From contig DAOWGG010000046.1 in NCBI GenBank assembly GCA_030637565.1, positions 1-6,331 of the forward strand: a stretch of DNA of 6,331 nt, read 5' to 3'. The notes beneath the pieces are model-generated. The model was not told where the DNA came from. It worked only from the letters and a program-made list of their open reading frames with translations, and did no database searches. A program made the translations under genes and the position numbers. This stretch comes from Candidatus Peregrinibacteria bacterium. Lineage in GTDB: Bacteria; Patescibacteriota; Gracilibacteria; UM-FILTER-43-11. Below, piece after piece: positions 1 to 5,357 of this stretch (positions are counted from its first letter, which is position 1; each line of letters opens with the position of its first letter).

Positions 1-344
1 CCAACAAGCCACACATCGCCCTTTGGGGAGGATTCGCGGCAGGGGTCATCGGTCTCGGCCTCATCGGAGGCGGTAGCTACTACGGCCTTCACGCCGAAGA
101 AGCTGCTTCTTCTGCTCATAGCACCGATGTTCAACTGGACGTGGTCCGTTACAACAACGATGCAAAAGTGAGCGCTAGCAATGCCAACCTGATGTTTGGT
201 GCTGGTGCAGTCCTCACGGCCGTGGGAGTCGGACTTATTGTTCTCGACTTCACGGTTTTCTCGAAGACTGCCAAAGACGAAACGTCTATCACCGTTGACA
301 TCGGTGCGAGCCCTCGTGGCGCGCGCCTGAAAATCCGCTTCTAG
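1..344 (+). CDS. C-terminal fragment of a two-helix membrane protein (5' end outside window)
   Basis: An open frame runs from the left edge (first full codon at 3) to a TAG at 342-344, so only about the last 113 residues are visible. A GTG at 141 is in frame, but reading continues upstream without a stop, so it is probably not the start. The fragment has a first hydrophobic, glycine-rich helix (about residues 5-30 of the visible part), a soluble linker rich in A, S, D and N, a second hydrophobic helix (about 60-83) and a polar tail ending GARLKIRF. This helix-linker-helix-tail design resembles the C-terminal membrane domain of many TPR or PEGA proteins of Myxococcota and Bradymonadales; that is recognition by pattern, not a verified match. 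Function is unknown. Codon use is strongly G/C-ending (21 of the first 30 codons), unlike every other gene here, which suggests foreign origin or an assembly join. Confidence 0.7.
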   Translation, partial: NKPHIALWGGFAAGVIGLGLIGGGSYYGLHAEEAASSAHSTDVQLDVVRYNNDAKVSASNANLMFGAGAVLTAVGVGLIVLDFTVFSKTAKDETSITVDIGASPRGARLKIRF

Positions 345-349
345 CGGAT
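333..349 (+). other. Small hairpin overlapping the stop codon
   Basis: ATCCGC (333-338) and GCGGAT (344-349) are perfect inverted arms around a 5-nt loop that contains most of the TAG stop. It is the first of three successive hairpins after the GC-rich fragment. It has no T-run of its own and may only be mRNA 3'-end structure. Confidence 0.4.
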
Positions 350-361
350 GCCCTGACTTCC

Positions 362-381
362 GGTGCGCCAATGCGCGCACC
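362..381 (+). other. GC-rich hairpin in the 3' untranslated region
   Basis: GGTGCGC (362-368) pairs with GCGCACC (375-381) across a 6-nt loop, giving a 7-bp stem. It sits between the stop codon and the terminator and probably belongs to the same transcript. No T-run follows, so it is not itself an intrinsic terminator. Confidence 0.4.
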
Positions 382-387
382 ACCCCC

Positions 388-433
388 GCTCCGCACTTCG
401 ACCCCACAAGGTCGGAGTCGCGGAGCTCTTTTT
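388..433 (+). terminator. Strong Rho-independent terminator
   Basis: Arms 388-403 and 410-426 form a 16-bp stem (7 bp GCTCCGC/GCGGAGC, then 9 bp with one G-T wobble) with a single bulged C at 419 and the 6-nt loop CCACAA. The tract TCTTTTT follows directly (427-433). This is a textbook intrinsic terminator for the upstream GC-rich gene. Base composition changes abruptly to AT-rich right after it. Confidence 0.88.
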
Positions 434-486
434 AAATACAACCAAAATAAAAAGTGGACATTCTGTCTAGCTAAATTTCAACGGTT

Positions 487-514
487 TCCTGTGTCCTGTG
501 TCCTGTTTCCTAAG
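487..514 (+). repeat. Heptamer tandem array 1 (four 7-bp units)
   Basis: Four consecutive 7-mers, TCCTGTG, TCCTGTG, TCCTGTT and TCCTAAG, make a 28-bp array sharing the core TCCT. The first two are identical and the later ones drift. A second array of the same unit length, copy number and TCC core lies after prs at 1518-1545. Confidence 0.75.
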
Positions 515-550
515 GAAGTATGTTAAGATATTCCCCGAAAAACGACCACT

Positions 551-556
551 TAAAAT
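551..556 (+). promoter_or_regulatory. Candidate -10 box for prs (leaderless start)
   Basis: TAAAAT (5 of 6 to TATAAT) lies 8 nt before the prs ATG, so transcription would begin at or next to the start codon. No good -35 box is seen 16-18 nt upstream, which keeps confidence low. The same arrangement occurs before the gene at 5958 and, more weakly, before ribD. Confidence 0.35.
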
Positions 557-564
557 CATAAAAA

Positions 565-1512
565 ATGGCTCAACCTAAATTCAAAATTTTCGCTGGTTCA
601 TCTCACCCTGAGTTGGCAAAAGAAATTGCAAAAGCGCTTAAAAAACCACTCGGAAAAGTAAAGCTTTCAACTTTTGCTTGTGGAGAAAAGTATATTGCCT
701 ATGAGGAAAGTTTTCGCGGACACGATGTTTTTATTGTACAAACCTGCACTCAACCCAATGTAAATGAAGATTTGATGGAGCTGTTCTTAATGGTGAATGC
801 CGCTAAACTTTCTTTCGCAAATCGAGTGCATGTAATAATTCCGCATTTTGGATACGCCCGACAAGACAAAATTCACGTCCCGCGCGAACCCATTTCCGCA
901 AAATTAATGGCAGATCTTTTAGTACAAGCAGGAGCCGATCATGTAATGACTTTTCAGCTACACGCCGATCAAAATCAGGCATTTTTTGATGTACCAGTAG
1001 ACAACTTCAACGCCGACAAACTATTTGCCGATTATATTAAGAAAAAGAAATTAAAAAATATCACCATTATTTCACCAGACGCAGGAGGAGCTAAAAATGC
1101 AAAAAAGTTCGGTGATCTTTTAGGTGCTCCGATCGCCATTCTTCATAAATCACGACCCGGACACAACAAATCGGTTGTTACCCATGTAGTGGGTGACGTA
1201 AAGAATCGAACTTGTATTATTTTCGACGACATGGTGGATACGGGAGGAAGCGTAGTGAACGCTAAAGAAGCTCTGCTTGCTCACGGAGCCAAAAAAGAAA
1301 TGTATTTATGTGCAACTCATCCTGTTTTTTCCGACCCAGCCGCAAAACGATTGGCTAAAGCAAAATTCACCGAAGTCATTGTGGCCAATAGCATGCCTAT
1401 TCCCAAAGAGAAACAATTCAAAGGGCTTAAGCAGATATCAATTGCCCCACTTTTAGCCAACGCCATCGATTCCATCACTCAACAAAAATCCGTCAGTAAA
1501 TTATTCTTCTAA
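565..1512 (+). CDS. prs: Ribose-phosphate pyrophosphokinase (PRPP synthetase)
   Basis: This cytosolic enzyme transfers pyrophosphate from ATP to ribose 5-phosphate, making PRPP for purine, pyrimidine, histidine, tryptophan and NAD synthesis. At 315 aa it is the usual length. Family motifs are in order: the ATP-site motif at 37-41 (FACGE), the loop YARQD at 97-101, REPISAKL at 107-114, the catalytic-region His133 (LHADQ), FFDVPVDN at 140-147, SPDAGGAK at 170-177, the flexible-loop pair Lys195/Arg197 (HKSRP), and the ribose-5-phosphate loop DDMVDTGGS at 221-229. Oddities are Cys39 where the family normally has Asp (F-x-D-G-E), Lys102 in place of the usual Arg after RQD, and Asn178 after GGAK. 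The ATG at 565 is supported by full-length alignment of motifs; there is no SD. It is the first gene of a probable three-gene + strand cluster. Confidence 0.95.
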   Translation: MAQPKFKIFAGSSHPELAKEIAKALKKPLGKVKLSTFACGEKYIAYEESFRGHDVFIVQTCTQPNVNEDLMELFLMVNAAKLSFANRVHVIIPHFGYARQDKIHVPREPISAKLMADLLVQAGADHVMTFQLHADQNQAFFDVPVDNFNADKLFADYIKKKKLKNITIISPDAGGAKNAKKFGDLLGAPIAILHKSRPGHNKSVVTHVVGDVKNRTCIIFDDMVDTGGSVVNAKEALLAHGAKKEMYLCATHPVFSDPAAKRLAKAKFTEVIVANSMPIPKEKQFKGLKQISIAPLLANAIDSITQQKSVSKLFF

Positions 1513-1517
1513 GGAGC

Positions 1518-1545
1518 TTAGTCCTTAGTCCTTAATTCTTAATCC
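1518..1545 (+). repeat. Heptamer tandem array 2 (four 7-bp units)
   Basis: Four 7-mers, TTAGTCC, TTAGTCC, TTAATTC and TTAATCC, occupy 28 bp of the 42-bp gap between prs and gapA. A T-run and the gapA start follow. As in array 1, the first two units are identical and the last two diverge, and units share a TCC core in the same strand orientation. They resemble the short tandem heptamers known from cyanobacterial intergenic regions; function is unknown. Confidence 0.75.
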
Positions 1546-1554
1546 TTTTTTATC

Positions 1555-2553
1555 ATGAAAGTTGCCATCAATGGTTTCGGTCGTATCGGCCGACAAATCC
1601 TTCACATTATTATGCAAGGTGATAAAGACCTTGAGGTTGTTGCCATCAACGACTTAACCGACAACGCCACCCTTTCTCATTTATTTGAATTTGATTCAAC
1701 CTACGGCCGATATCCTGGAACAGTTGAAACAAAAGAATCAGAAATGGTAATCGATGGAAAAGCCATCAAAATGTTTGCAGAAAAAGATCCTACTCAATTG
1801 CCGTGGGGAAATTTAGGCGTAGATATAGTATTTGAATGTACAGGTGTTTTTAGAACCAAAGAAAAAGCCAGCCTTCACTTGCAGGCAGGAGCTAAAAAAG
1901 TAATTATTTCTGCTCCTTGCAAAGGAGATGAGCCAGTTCCGACGGTCGTGATGGGTGTGAACGAAGAGATTCTAACCGGTGAAGAAACAGTGGTTTCAAA
2001 TGCAAGCTGTACCACTAATTGTCTGGCGCCCGTAGCGAAAGTATTAAATGAAACTTTTGGAATCAAACGAGGAATTATGACAACCATTCACGCCGCTACC
2101 AATGACCAAAGAATTTTAGATCTACCACACAGTGATATGCGCCGTGCCCGAAGTACTTTACAGTCAATGATCCCAACCAGCACTGGTGCTGCCAAGGCTG
2201 TTGGATTAGTGATTCCTGAACTAAAAGGAAAACTAACCGGAATGGCCGTACGCGTGCCCCTTCCAACCGTTTCATTGGTCGACTTAACGGTAGAACTCAA
2301 CAAAGAAACAACTGTGGAAGAAATCAATAAAGCTTTTGATGAGTACGCTAAAAACCATCCAACTATCCTTAAATTAGAAACCAAGCCATTGGTATCTAAA
2401 GACTTTCAAATGAGCCCTATCTCATCAACAGTAGACGCTCAGAACACAATGGTACTCGATGGAAACATGGCTAAAATTTTAGCTTGGTATGACAACGAAT
2501 GGGGTTATTCTTGCCGAATGGTTGATCTCGCTGAATATCTATCTAAAAAGTAA
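1555..2553 (+). CDS. gapA: Glyceraldehyde-3-phosphate dehydrogenase, NAD-type
   Basis: This is the glycolytic enzyme that oxidises and phosphorylates glyceraldehyde 3-phosphate to 1,3-bisphosphoglycerate. At 332 aa it has the normal length. The N-terminal Rossmann motif NGFGRIGR (6-13) is followed by Asp33-Leu34 (INDLTD), the acidic residue that favours NAD. The catalytic domain shows SNASCTTNC with nucleophile Cys152, base His179 (TTIHAATNDQ), the LPH segment at 190-192 typical of NAD-dependent GapA rather than GapB, the substrate-loop stretch RRARS and STGAAKAVG, and the C-terminal signature WYDNEWGYS. The usual Tyr after His-Ala (HAYTND) is Ala here, a small departure. The start follows array 2 and a T-run with no SD; AAGGAG at 1511-1516 is too far away. 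It is probably co-transcribed with prs (42 bp upstream) and the ribonuclease gene (27 bp downstream). Confidence 0.97.
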   Translation: MKVAINGFGRIGRQILHIIMQGDKDLEVVAINDLTDNATLSHLFEFDSTYGRYPGTVETKESEMVIDGKAIKMFAEKDPTQLPWGNLGVDIVFECTGVFRTKEKASLHLQAGAKKVIISAPCKGDEPVPTVVMGVNEEILTGEETVVSNASCTTNCLAPVAKVLNETFGIKRGIMTTIHAATNDQRILDLPHSDMRRARSTLQSMIPTSTGAAKAVGLVIPELKGKLTGMAVRVPLPTVSLVDLTVELNKETTVEEINKAFDEYAKNHPTILKLETKPLVSKDFQMSPISSTVDAQNTMVLDGNMAKILAWYDNEWGYSCRMVDLAEYLSKK

Positions 2554-2580
2554 TATTTAATCACAATTAAAAAATAAATT

Positions 2581-3978
2581 ATGGAAATCACCAGTTATGG
2601 AGCCGCTCATGAAGTGACAGGTTCACAGCACTTGCTACAAGTAAACGGAAAAAACATTTTACTCGATTGCGGACTTTTCCAAGGTCGAAGAAAAGAGGCT
2701 TTCGATAAAAACAGTTGGTTTGGGTTTGATCCAAAGGATATTGATGTGATGATTTTGTCACACGCCCATATCGATCATTCAGGAAATATTCCAACATTGG
2801 TCAAAAAAGGATTTCAAGGAGTCGTTTATTGCACCGAAGCCACTCAAAGCCTTTGTAATATAATGCTATTAGACAGTGCCTACATACAAGAAAGTGATGC
2901 GGAATACATGGCTAAAAAACATTCTGATACTGCACTTTACCCCCTTGAGCCACTGTATAGAATTGAAGATGCAGAATTTGCCCTTAAATCCTTTAAGGGT
3001 ACTCCATATAACGAAACATTTGAGGTAACTGATGGAGTAAAATGCACCTTCCGAGAGGCAGGTCATGTTTTAGGAGCCGCAATGCTAGAGCTGGAAATAC
3101 ATGACAAAAAAGATGGAAAGAAGAAAAAACTAATCTACACTGGAGATTTAGGGCGTTCTCACTTACCAATCATCCGCGATCCATATCCTATTAAAAAAGC
3201 AGATTATTTGATTTGTGAAAGCACTTATGGAAACCGAACTCACGAGAGCATTGAAGAAGGAATTCCAGCTCTTGCACGAGTGATCAATAAAACCGTTAAA
3301 AGAGGAGGAAAAATTATCATTCCGGCTTTTGCATTAGAACGAAGTCAGGAACTTTTATATAGTCTCCATTTACTGATTCACGAAAAGAAAATTCCGGACA
3401 ATCTACCGATCTTTTTAGACAGCCCTCTAGCCAATGCCATCACGGATATATTTAAAAAACACATTGAACTTTACGACAAAGAAATCAAAGCATTATTCAA
3501 AGGGCCTCACAATCCATTCACAATGCGGCAACTCAAACAAACAACCGACGTTGAGGAATCAAAAAATCTTAATTTCTTTATTGGCCCTTGTATCATTATT
3601 TCCGCCAGTGGAATGTGTGAAGCAGGACGAATTCGCCATCACCTGAAAAACAATATAGAAGACCCAAAAAACACAATTGTGGTGGTTGGCTATATGGCAG
3701 AAAATACAATGGGAAGAAAAATTGTAGATGGAGTAAAACAAGTGAAGATCTTTGACCGCATGTATGACATAAGAGCCAATGTAGTGATTATGGAATCTTT
3801 TAGTGCTCACGCCGACATGAACGACATTGATGGGTTCATTAAAAGCATTAAGGGTCTCAAAAAAGTCATGCTCGTTCACGGGGAAGAAGACCAATCTGGA
3901 CCACTAGCCAAACGCGTCAAAGAATACACCGATGCCGAGGTAACGATTATGACACCACAAGTTACAATTGATTTGTAA
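2581..3978 (+). CDS. Metallo-beta-lactamase/beta-CASP ribonuclease
   Basis: This is a 465-aa CPSF-like RNA nuclease of the group typified by Thermus TTHA0252, which is expected to cut or trim RNA in the cytoplasm. The metallo-beta-lactamase core shows Asp29 (LLDCG), the zinc motif H61-A-H63-I-D65-H66 (SHAHIDHSG), His162 (EAGHVLG) and Asp189 (YTGDLGR). The beta-CASP insert shows motif A at Glu213 (CESTYGNR), then PAFALERSQELL, SASGMCEAGR (341-350) with motif B His353/His354, motif C His410 (SFSAHAD), and the last zinc ligand His433 (LVHGEED). All catalytic residues are intact. There is no KH, PIN or other extra domain. The start lacks an SD and sits in an A/T-rich gap 27 bp after gapA. The stop codon (3976-3978) overlaps the first base pair of a 46-bp direct repeat. 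Exact RNA substrates cannot be told from sequence. Confidence 0.93.
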   Translation: MEITSYGAAHEVTGSQHLLQVNGKNILLDCGLFQGRRKEAFDKNSWFGFDPKDIDVMILSHAHIDHSGNIPTLVKKGFQGVVYCTEATQSLCNIMLLDSAYIQESDAEYMAKKHSDTALYPLEPLYRIEDAEFALKSFKGTPYNETFEVTDGVKCTFREAGHVLGAAMLELEIHDKKDGKKKKLIYTGDLGRSHLPIIRDPYPIKKADYLICESTYGNRTHESIEEGIPALARVINKTVKRGGKIIIPAFALERSQELLYSLHLLIHEKKIPDNLPIFLDSPLANAITDIFKKHIELYDKEIKALFKGPHNPFTMRQLKQTTDVEESKNLNFFIGPCIIISASGMCEAGRIRHHLKNNIEDPKNTIVVVGYMAENTMGRKIVDGVKQVKIFDRMYDIRANVVIMESFSAHADMNDIDGFIKSIKGLKKVMLVHGEEDQSGPLAKRVKEYTDAEVTIMTPQVTIDL

Positions 3979-4022
3979 GCAAACGGATGCTGAAGAAACC
4001 TACGTAACAACGTGAAGTATGA
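3977..4022. repeat. 46-bp direct repeat, copy 1
   Basis: This copy begins AAGCAAACGGATGCTGAAGA and matches 4121-4166 at 41 of 46 positions; the first 21 bases are identical. It starts inside the TAA stop of the ribonuclease gene. Bases outside the 46 bp are not similar between copies, so this is a bracketing pair rather than a simple tandem duplication. Confidence 0.85.
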
Positions 4023-4067
4023 ACATGGGGTTCGTCTTCCCGTACCCTAAAAAGGAGTCCCCGCAGA

Positions 4068-4154
4068 ATGCGAGGAGGTCTGGAGAAAGGAGGTGGGTAT
4101 TCTGTGGGGCAGGGACCCAAAAGCAAACGGATGCTGAAGAAGCCTACGCAATAA
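4068..4154 (+). CDS. Possible 28-aa basic small ORF (uncertain)
   Basis: ATG at 4068 opens a 28-codon frame ending at TAA 4152-4154. AAGGAG at 4052-4057 lies 10 nt upstream, the best-placed SD-like site in the window. The peptide is glycine- and lysine-rich, with GGGYSVGQG in the middle and SKRMLKKPTQ at the end. The final part is encoded by repeat copy 2, and copy 1 would encode SKRMLKKPT in the same frame before stopping. Differences between the copies after that point create stops, so coding pressure is not evident. It may be chance or a fragment of an older repeat-borne gene. Confidence 0.15.
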   Translation: MRGGLEKGGGYSVGQGPKSKRMLKKPTQ

Positions 4155-4166
4155 AGTGAAGTAGGA
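4121..4166. repeat. 46-bp direct repeat, copy 2
   Basis: This is the second copy of the 3977-4022 repeat, 144 bp further on, with five substitutions. In this copy CCTAC (4143-4147) and GTAGG (4161-4165) can form a short stem that copy 1 lacks. It lies 30 bp beyond the 3' end of the minus strand tRNA-Ser. Confidence 0.85.
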
Positions 4167-4170
4167 TTCA

Positions 4171-4189
4171 CAAGCAGTAGCTTGCTTTT
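4171..4189 (+). terminator. Weak candidate terminator for the + strand cluster
   Basis: CAAGC (4171-4175) pairs with GCTTG (4180-4184) around the tetraloop AGTA and is followed by CTTTT. The stem is short and the T-run brief, so it is weak as an intrinsic terminator, but it is in the right place after the ribonuclease gene. On the minus strand no T-run follows. Confidence 0.35.
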
Positions 4190-4195
4190 GGGAAA

Positions 4196-4288
4196 TGGCG
4201 GAGAGTGAGGGATTCGAACCCTCGCGGGGATATACATCCCCCTACAGCTTTAGCAAAGCCGCCCCTTCAGCCACTTGGGTAACTCTCC
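4196..4288 (-). tRNA. tRNA-Ser(GCU)
   Basis: The minus strand reads a class II tRNA. The acceptor stem is GGAGAGT/ACTCTCC with discriminator G (4199) and encoded CCA (4196-4198). The D arm contains AAGTGGCTGAAG. The anticodon stem-loop is CGGCT-TTGCTAA-AGCTG, with anticodon GCT at 4252-4254, reading AGC/AGU serine codons. The long variable arm GGGGAT-GTAT-ATCCCC is typical of tRNA-Ser, and the T arm is GAGGG-TTCGAAT-CCCTC. Every stem closes with at most one G-U pair. It lies 39 bp after the ribD stop on the same strand. Confidence 0.96.
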
Positions 4289-4310
4289 GCGAGCGTTAGT
4301 TAATTTAGCG

Positions 4311-4338
4311 TATATAACTTTTGTTGTCTAGAGCTCAA
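4311..4338 (-). promoter_or_regulatory. Candidate promoter for tRNA-Ser
   Basis: On the minus strand, TTGAGC (4333-4338; 4 of 6 to TTGACA) and TATATA (4311-4316; 4 of 6 to TATAAT) are separated by 16 bp. Initiation would fall about 16 nt before the mature tRNA 5' end. The -35 lies in heptamer-repeat DNA at the end of ribD. Read-through from ribD is the alternative. Confidence 0.35.
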
Positions 4339-5344
4339 TCCTCAATCCATTCCCCAACTTCTTTTTACTCTTATAAACAATTAACTCATCGATCAAGCCT
4401 TCACGCTTAAAAGATTTATAAAGAGTTGGGCCCGGCTCAACAAAAACCGAATTCACACCAATCACTGCCAAATGACTCAAAAGCTTTTTTAAGCTAACTC
4501 GTTTTTTGGTAGGACTCACCCAAAAATTGGTTGGATGTAAACGTGCAGATTTGGTGCGATCTACTACACCACTCCACCCTCCATAAAAGGACCGAGCTCC
4601 TGCTGAAGTGGTTACCACCAAGCAGTTCTCATCTTTTAAAACCTTGGCATTCATCGGGATACGAAAGTTGGAATCTAAAATGACACGAAGCGGATCTTCA
4701 CCTTGTGCATATCTTACGTTTAAAGAGGGATCATCGATAATTACTGTATTGATCCCCACCATAATCACCTGGTGGAGGGCGCGCATCGTATGAACCTCTT
4801 TATCTTGAGCGCTGGTTGTAAAATGGGTCGGCTCTTTGTTGGGCCCCGCCACAAAACCGTCTGCTGACATCGCCACTTTAACCGTTACAAATGGGCGTTG
4901 ATTGGTAAGCCATGTAAAGAAAAAACGATTCACTTTTTTACACTCTTTTTCAATAGATCCCTTCAGGTAATCAAGCTTAAAAGTGGAAGTATTTAAAGCA
5001 AACTTATCCTGAAATGGATCTTGAGAACCAGCCACCACACGAGTAATTCCCGCTTTCCTTACTGCATCCATACAAGGCGGAGTTTTACCATGATGGCGAC
5101 ACGGCTCAAGGGTGACATAAATGGTTGCTCCTTTAATCTGCCCCTTATTTTTAACTGACTTAATTGCGTTCACCTCCGCATGAGCACCACCAAAAACTTG
5201 GTGATAACCTTCTCCAACCACCTTTCCGTCCTTTACAATCACAGCCCCCACCATTGGATTCGGAGCCACTGATCGACCTCCTTTTTTGGCTAAATCCAAA
5301 GCCCGCTTCATAAATTTCTCATCGTGGTTTTTCATATAATTCAT
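4328..5344 (-). CDS. ribD: Riboflavin biosynthesis protein RibD (deaminase/reductase), short C terminus
   Basis: This bifunctional cytosolic enzyme deaminates the 2,5-diaminopyrimidine intermediate made from GTP and then reduces its ribose with NADPH. The start chosen is ATG 5344 (338 aa); ATG 5335 (335 aa) is equally possible and gives the usual N terminus. An upstream in-frame ATG at 5419 would add 25 hydrophobic residues not found in the family. Deaminase motifs (numbered from 5344): NPMVGAV, zinc site H55-A-E57, and P81-C82-RHHGKTPP-C91. Reductase motifs: RPFVTVKVAMSADG, VGINTVIIDDPSLNVR, DPLRVILD and VEPGPTLYKSF, then LIDELIVY. Relative to RibD/RibG (about 360-370 aa), roughly 40 C-terminal residues are missing: the frame stops soon after LIDELIVY, in sequence built from a 7-bp repeat. 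The usual linker after the deaminase is also short. No other riboflavin gene is in view. A -10-like TTTAAT ends 7 nt before the ATG. Confidence 0.9.
   Translation of the reverse strand: MNYMKNHDEKFMKRALDLAKKGGRSVAPNPMVGAVIVKDGKVVGEGYHQVFGGAHAEVNAIKSVKNKGQIKGATIYVTLEPCRHHGKTPPCMDAVRKAGITRVVAGSQDPFQDKFALNTSTFKLDYLKGSIEKECKKVNRFFFTWLTNQRPFVTVKVAMSADGFVAGPNKEPTHFTTSAQDKEVHTMRALHQVIMVGINTVIIDDPSLNVRYAQGEDPLRVILDSNFRIPMNAKVLKDENCLVVTTSAGARSFYGGWSGVVDRTKSARLHPTNFWVSPTKKRVSLKKLLSHLAVIGVNSVFVEPGPTLYKSFKREGLIDELIVYKSKKKLGNGLRIEL
4334..4347. repeat. Two-unit heptamer repeat at the ribD 3' end
   Basis: CTCAATC occurs twice in direct succession on the + strand (GATTGAG twice on the coding strand), followed by CATTCCC with the same spacing. 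It encodes the last residues of RibD (GLRIEL). The 7-bp period and the TCC-containing register (CAATCCT) recall the arrays at 487-514 and 1518-1545. Confidence 0.6.
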
Positions 5345-5351
5345 GTTTACG

Positions 5352-5357
5352 ATTAAA
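5352..5357 (-). promoter_or_regulatory. Candidate -10 box for ribD
   Basis: TTTAAT on the minus strand ends 7 nt before ATG 5344, matching the spacing seen for prs and the gene at 5958. No convincing -35 is present. It supports 5344 rather than 5335 or 5419 as the start if transcription is leaderless. Confidence 0.25.

Larger units (their letters stand above)
435..564. other. AT-rich spacer before prs
   Basis: This is non-coding DNA of the AT-rich genome. It holds an imperfect palindrome at 453-472 (GACA TTC TGTC core), a four-unit 7-bp repeat array (487-514) and a -10-like hexamer at 551-556. I see no convincing SD next to the prs start and no reliable -35 box. Confidence 0.55.
3979..4195. 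other. Repeat-bracketed convergent intergenic element, possible structured RNA or mobile remnant
   Basis: These 217 bp separate the + strand ribonuclease gene from the minus strand tRNA-Ser. The centre is GC-richer and purine-rich on the + strand. CCCCGCAGAAT (4059-4069) and ATTCTGTGGGG (4099-4109) form an 11-bp stem with one G-T wobble and a 29-nt loop. TACCC (4043-4047, allowing for its T) could also pair with GGGTA (4095-4099), which would make a pseudoknot sharing one base. The loop carries GAGGAGGT and AAAGGAGGT. I do not recognise a known RNA family or a transposase. Confidence 0.45.

Noticed and set aside
1875..2384. Two minus strand ORFs of 70 and 98 codons inside gapA
   Set aside because: They lie opposite a fully conserved GAPDH catalytic region and have no recognisable domain; they are shadows of the real gene.
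2588..3894. Several ORFs of 65-111 codons overlapping the beta-CASP gene on both strands
   Set aside because: The ribonuclease frame carries every catalytic motif across this range; the others show no domain and no start signal.
565..3978. UGA-to-glycine recoding (code 25)
   Set aside because: Three long ORFs read through with conserved glycines all encoded by GGN and no in-frame TGA; a recoding genome would use TGA often.
3977..4166. CRISPR array
   Set aside because: Only two diverged repeats with a 98-bp interval, far longer than a normal spacer, and no cas genes in the window.
3962..4237. 91-codon minus strand ORF with a duplicated VGFFSIRLL segment
   Set aside because: Its first residues are antisense-frame reading of the tRNA-Ser gene itself and its internal repeat is simply the two DNA direct repeats; it also overlaps the end of the ribonuclease gene. 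No coding signal.
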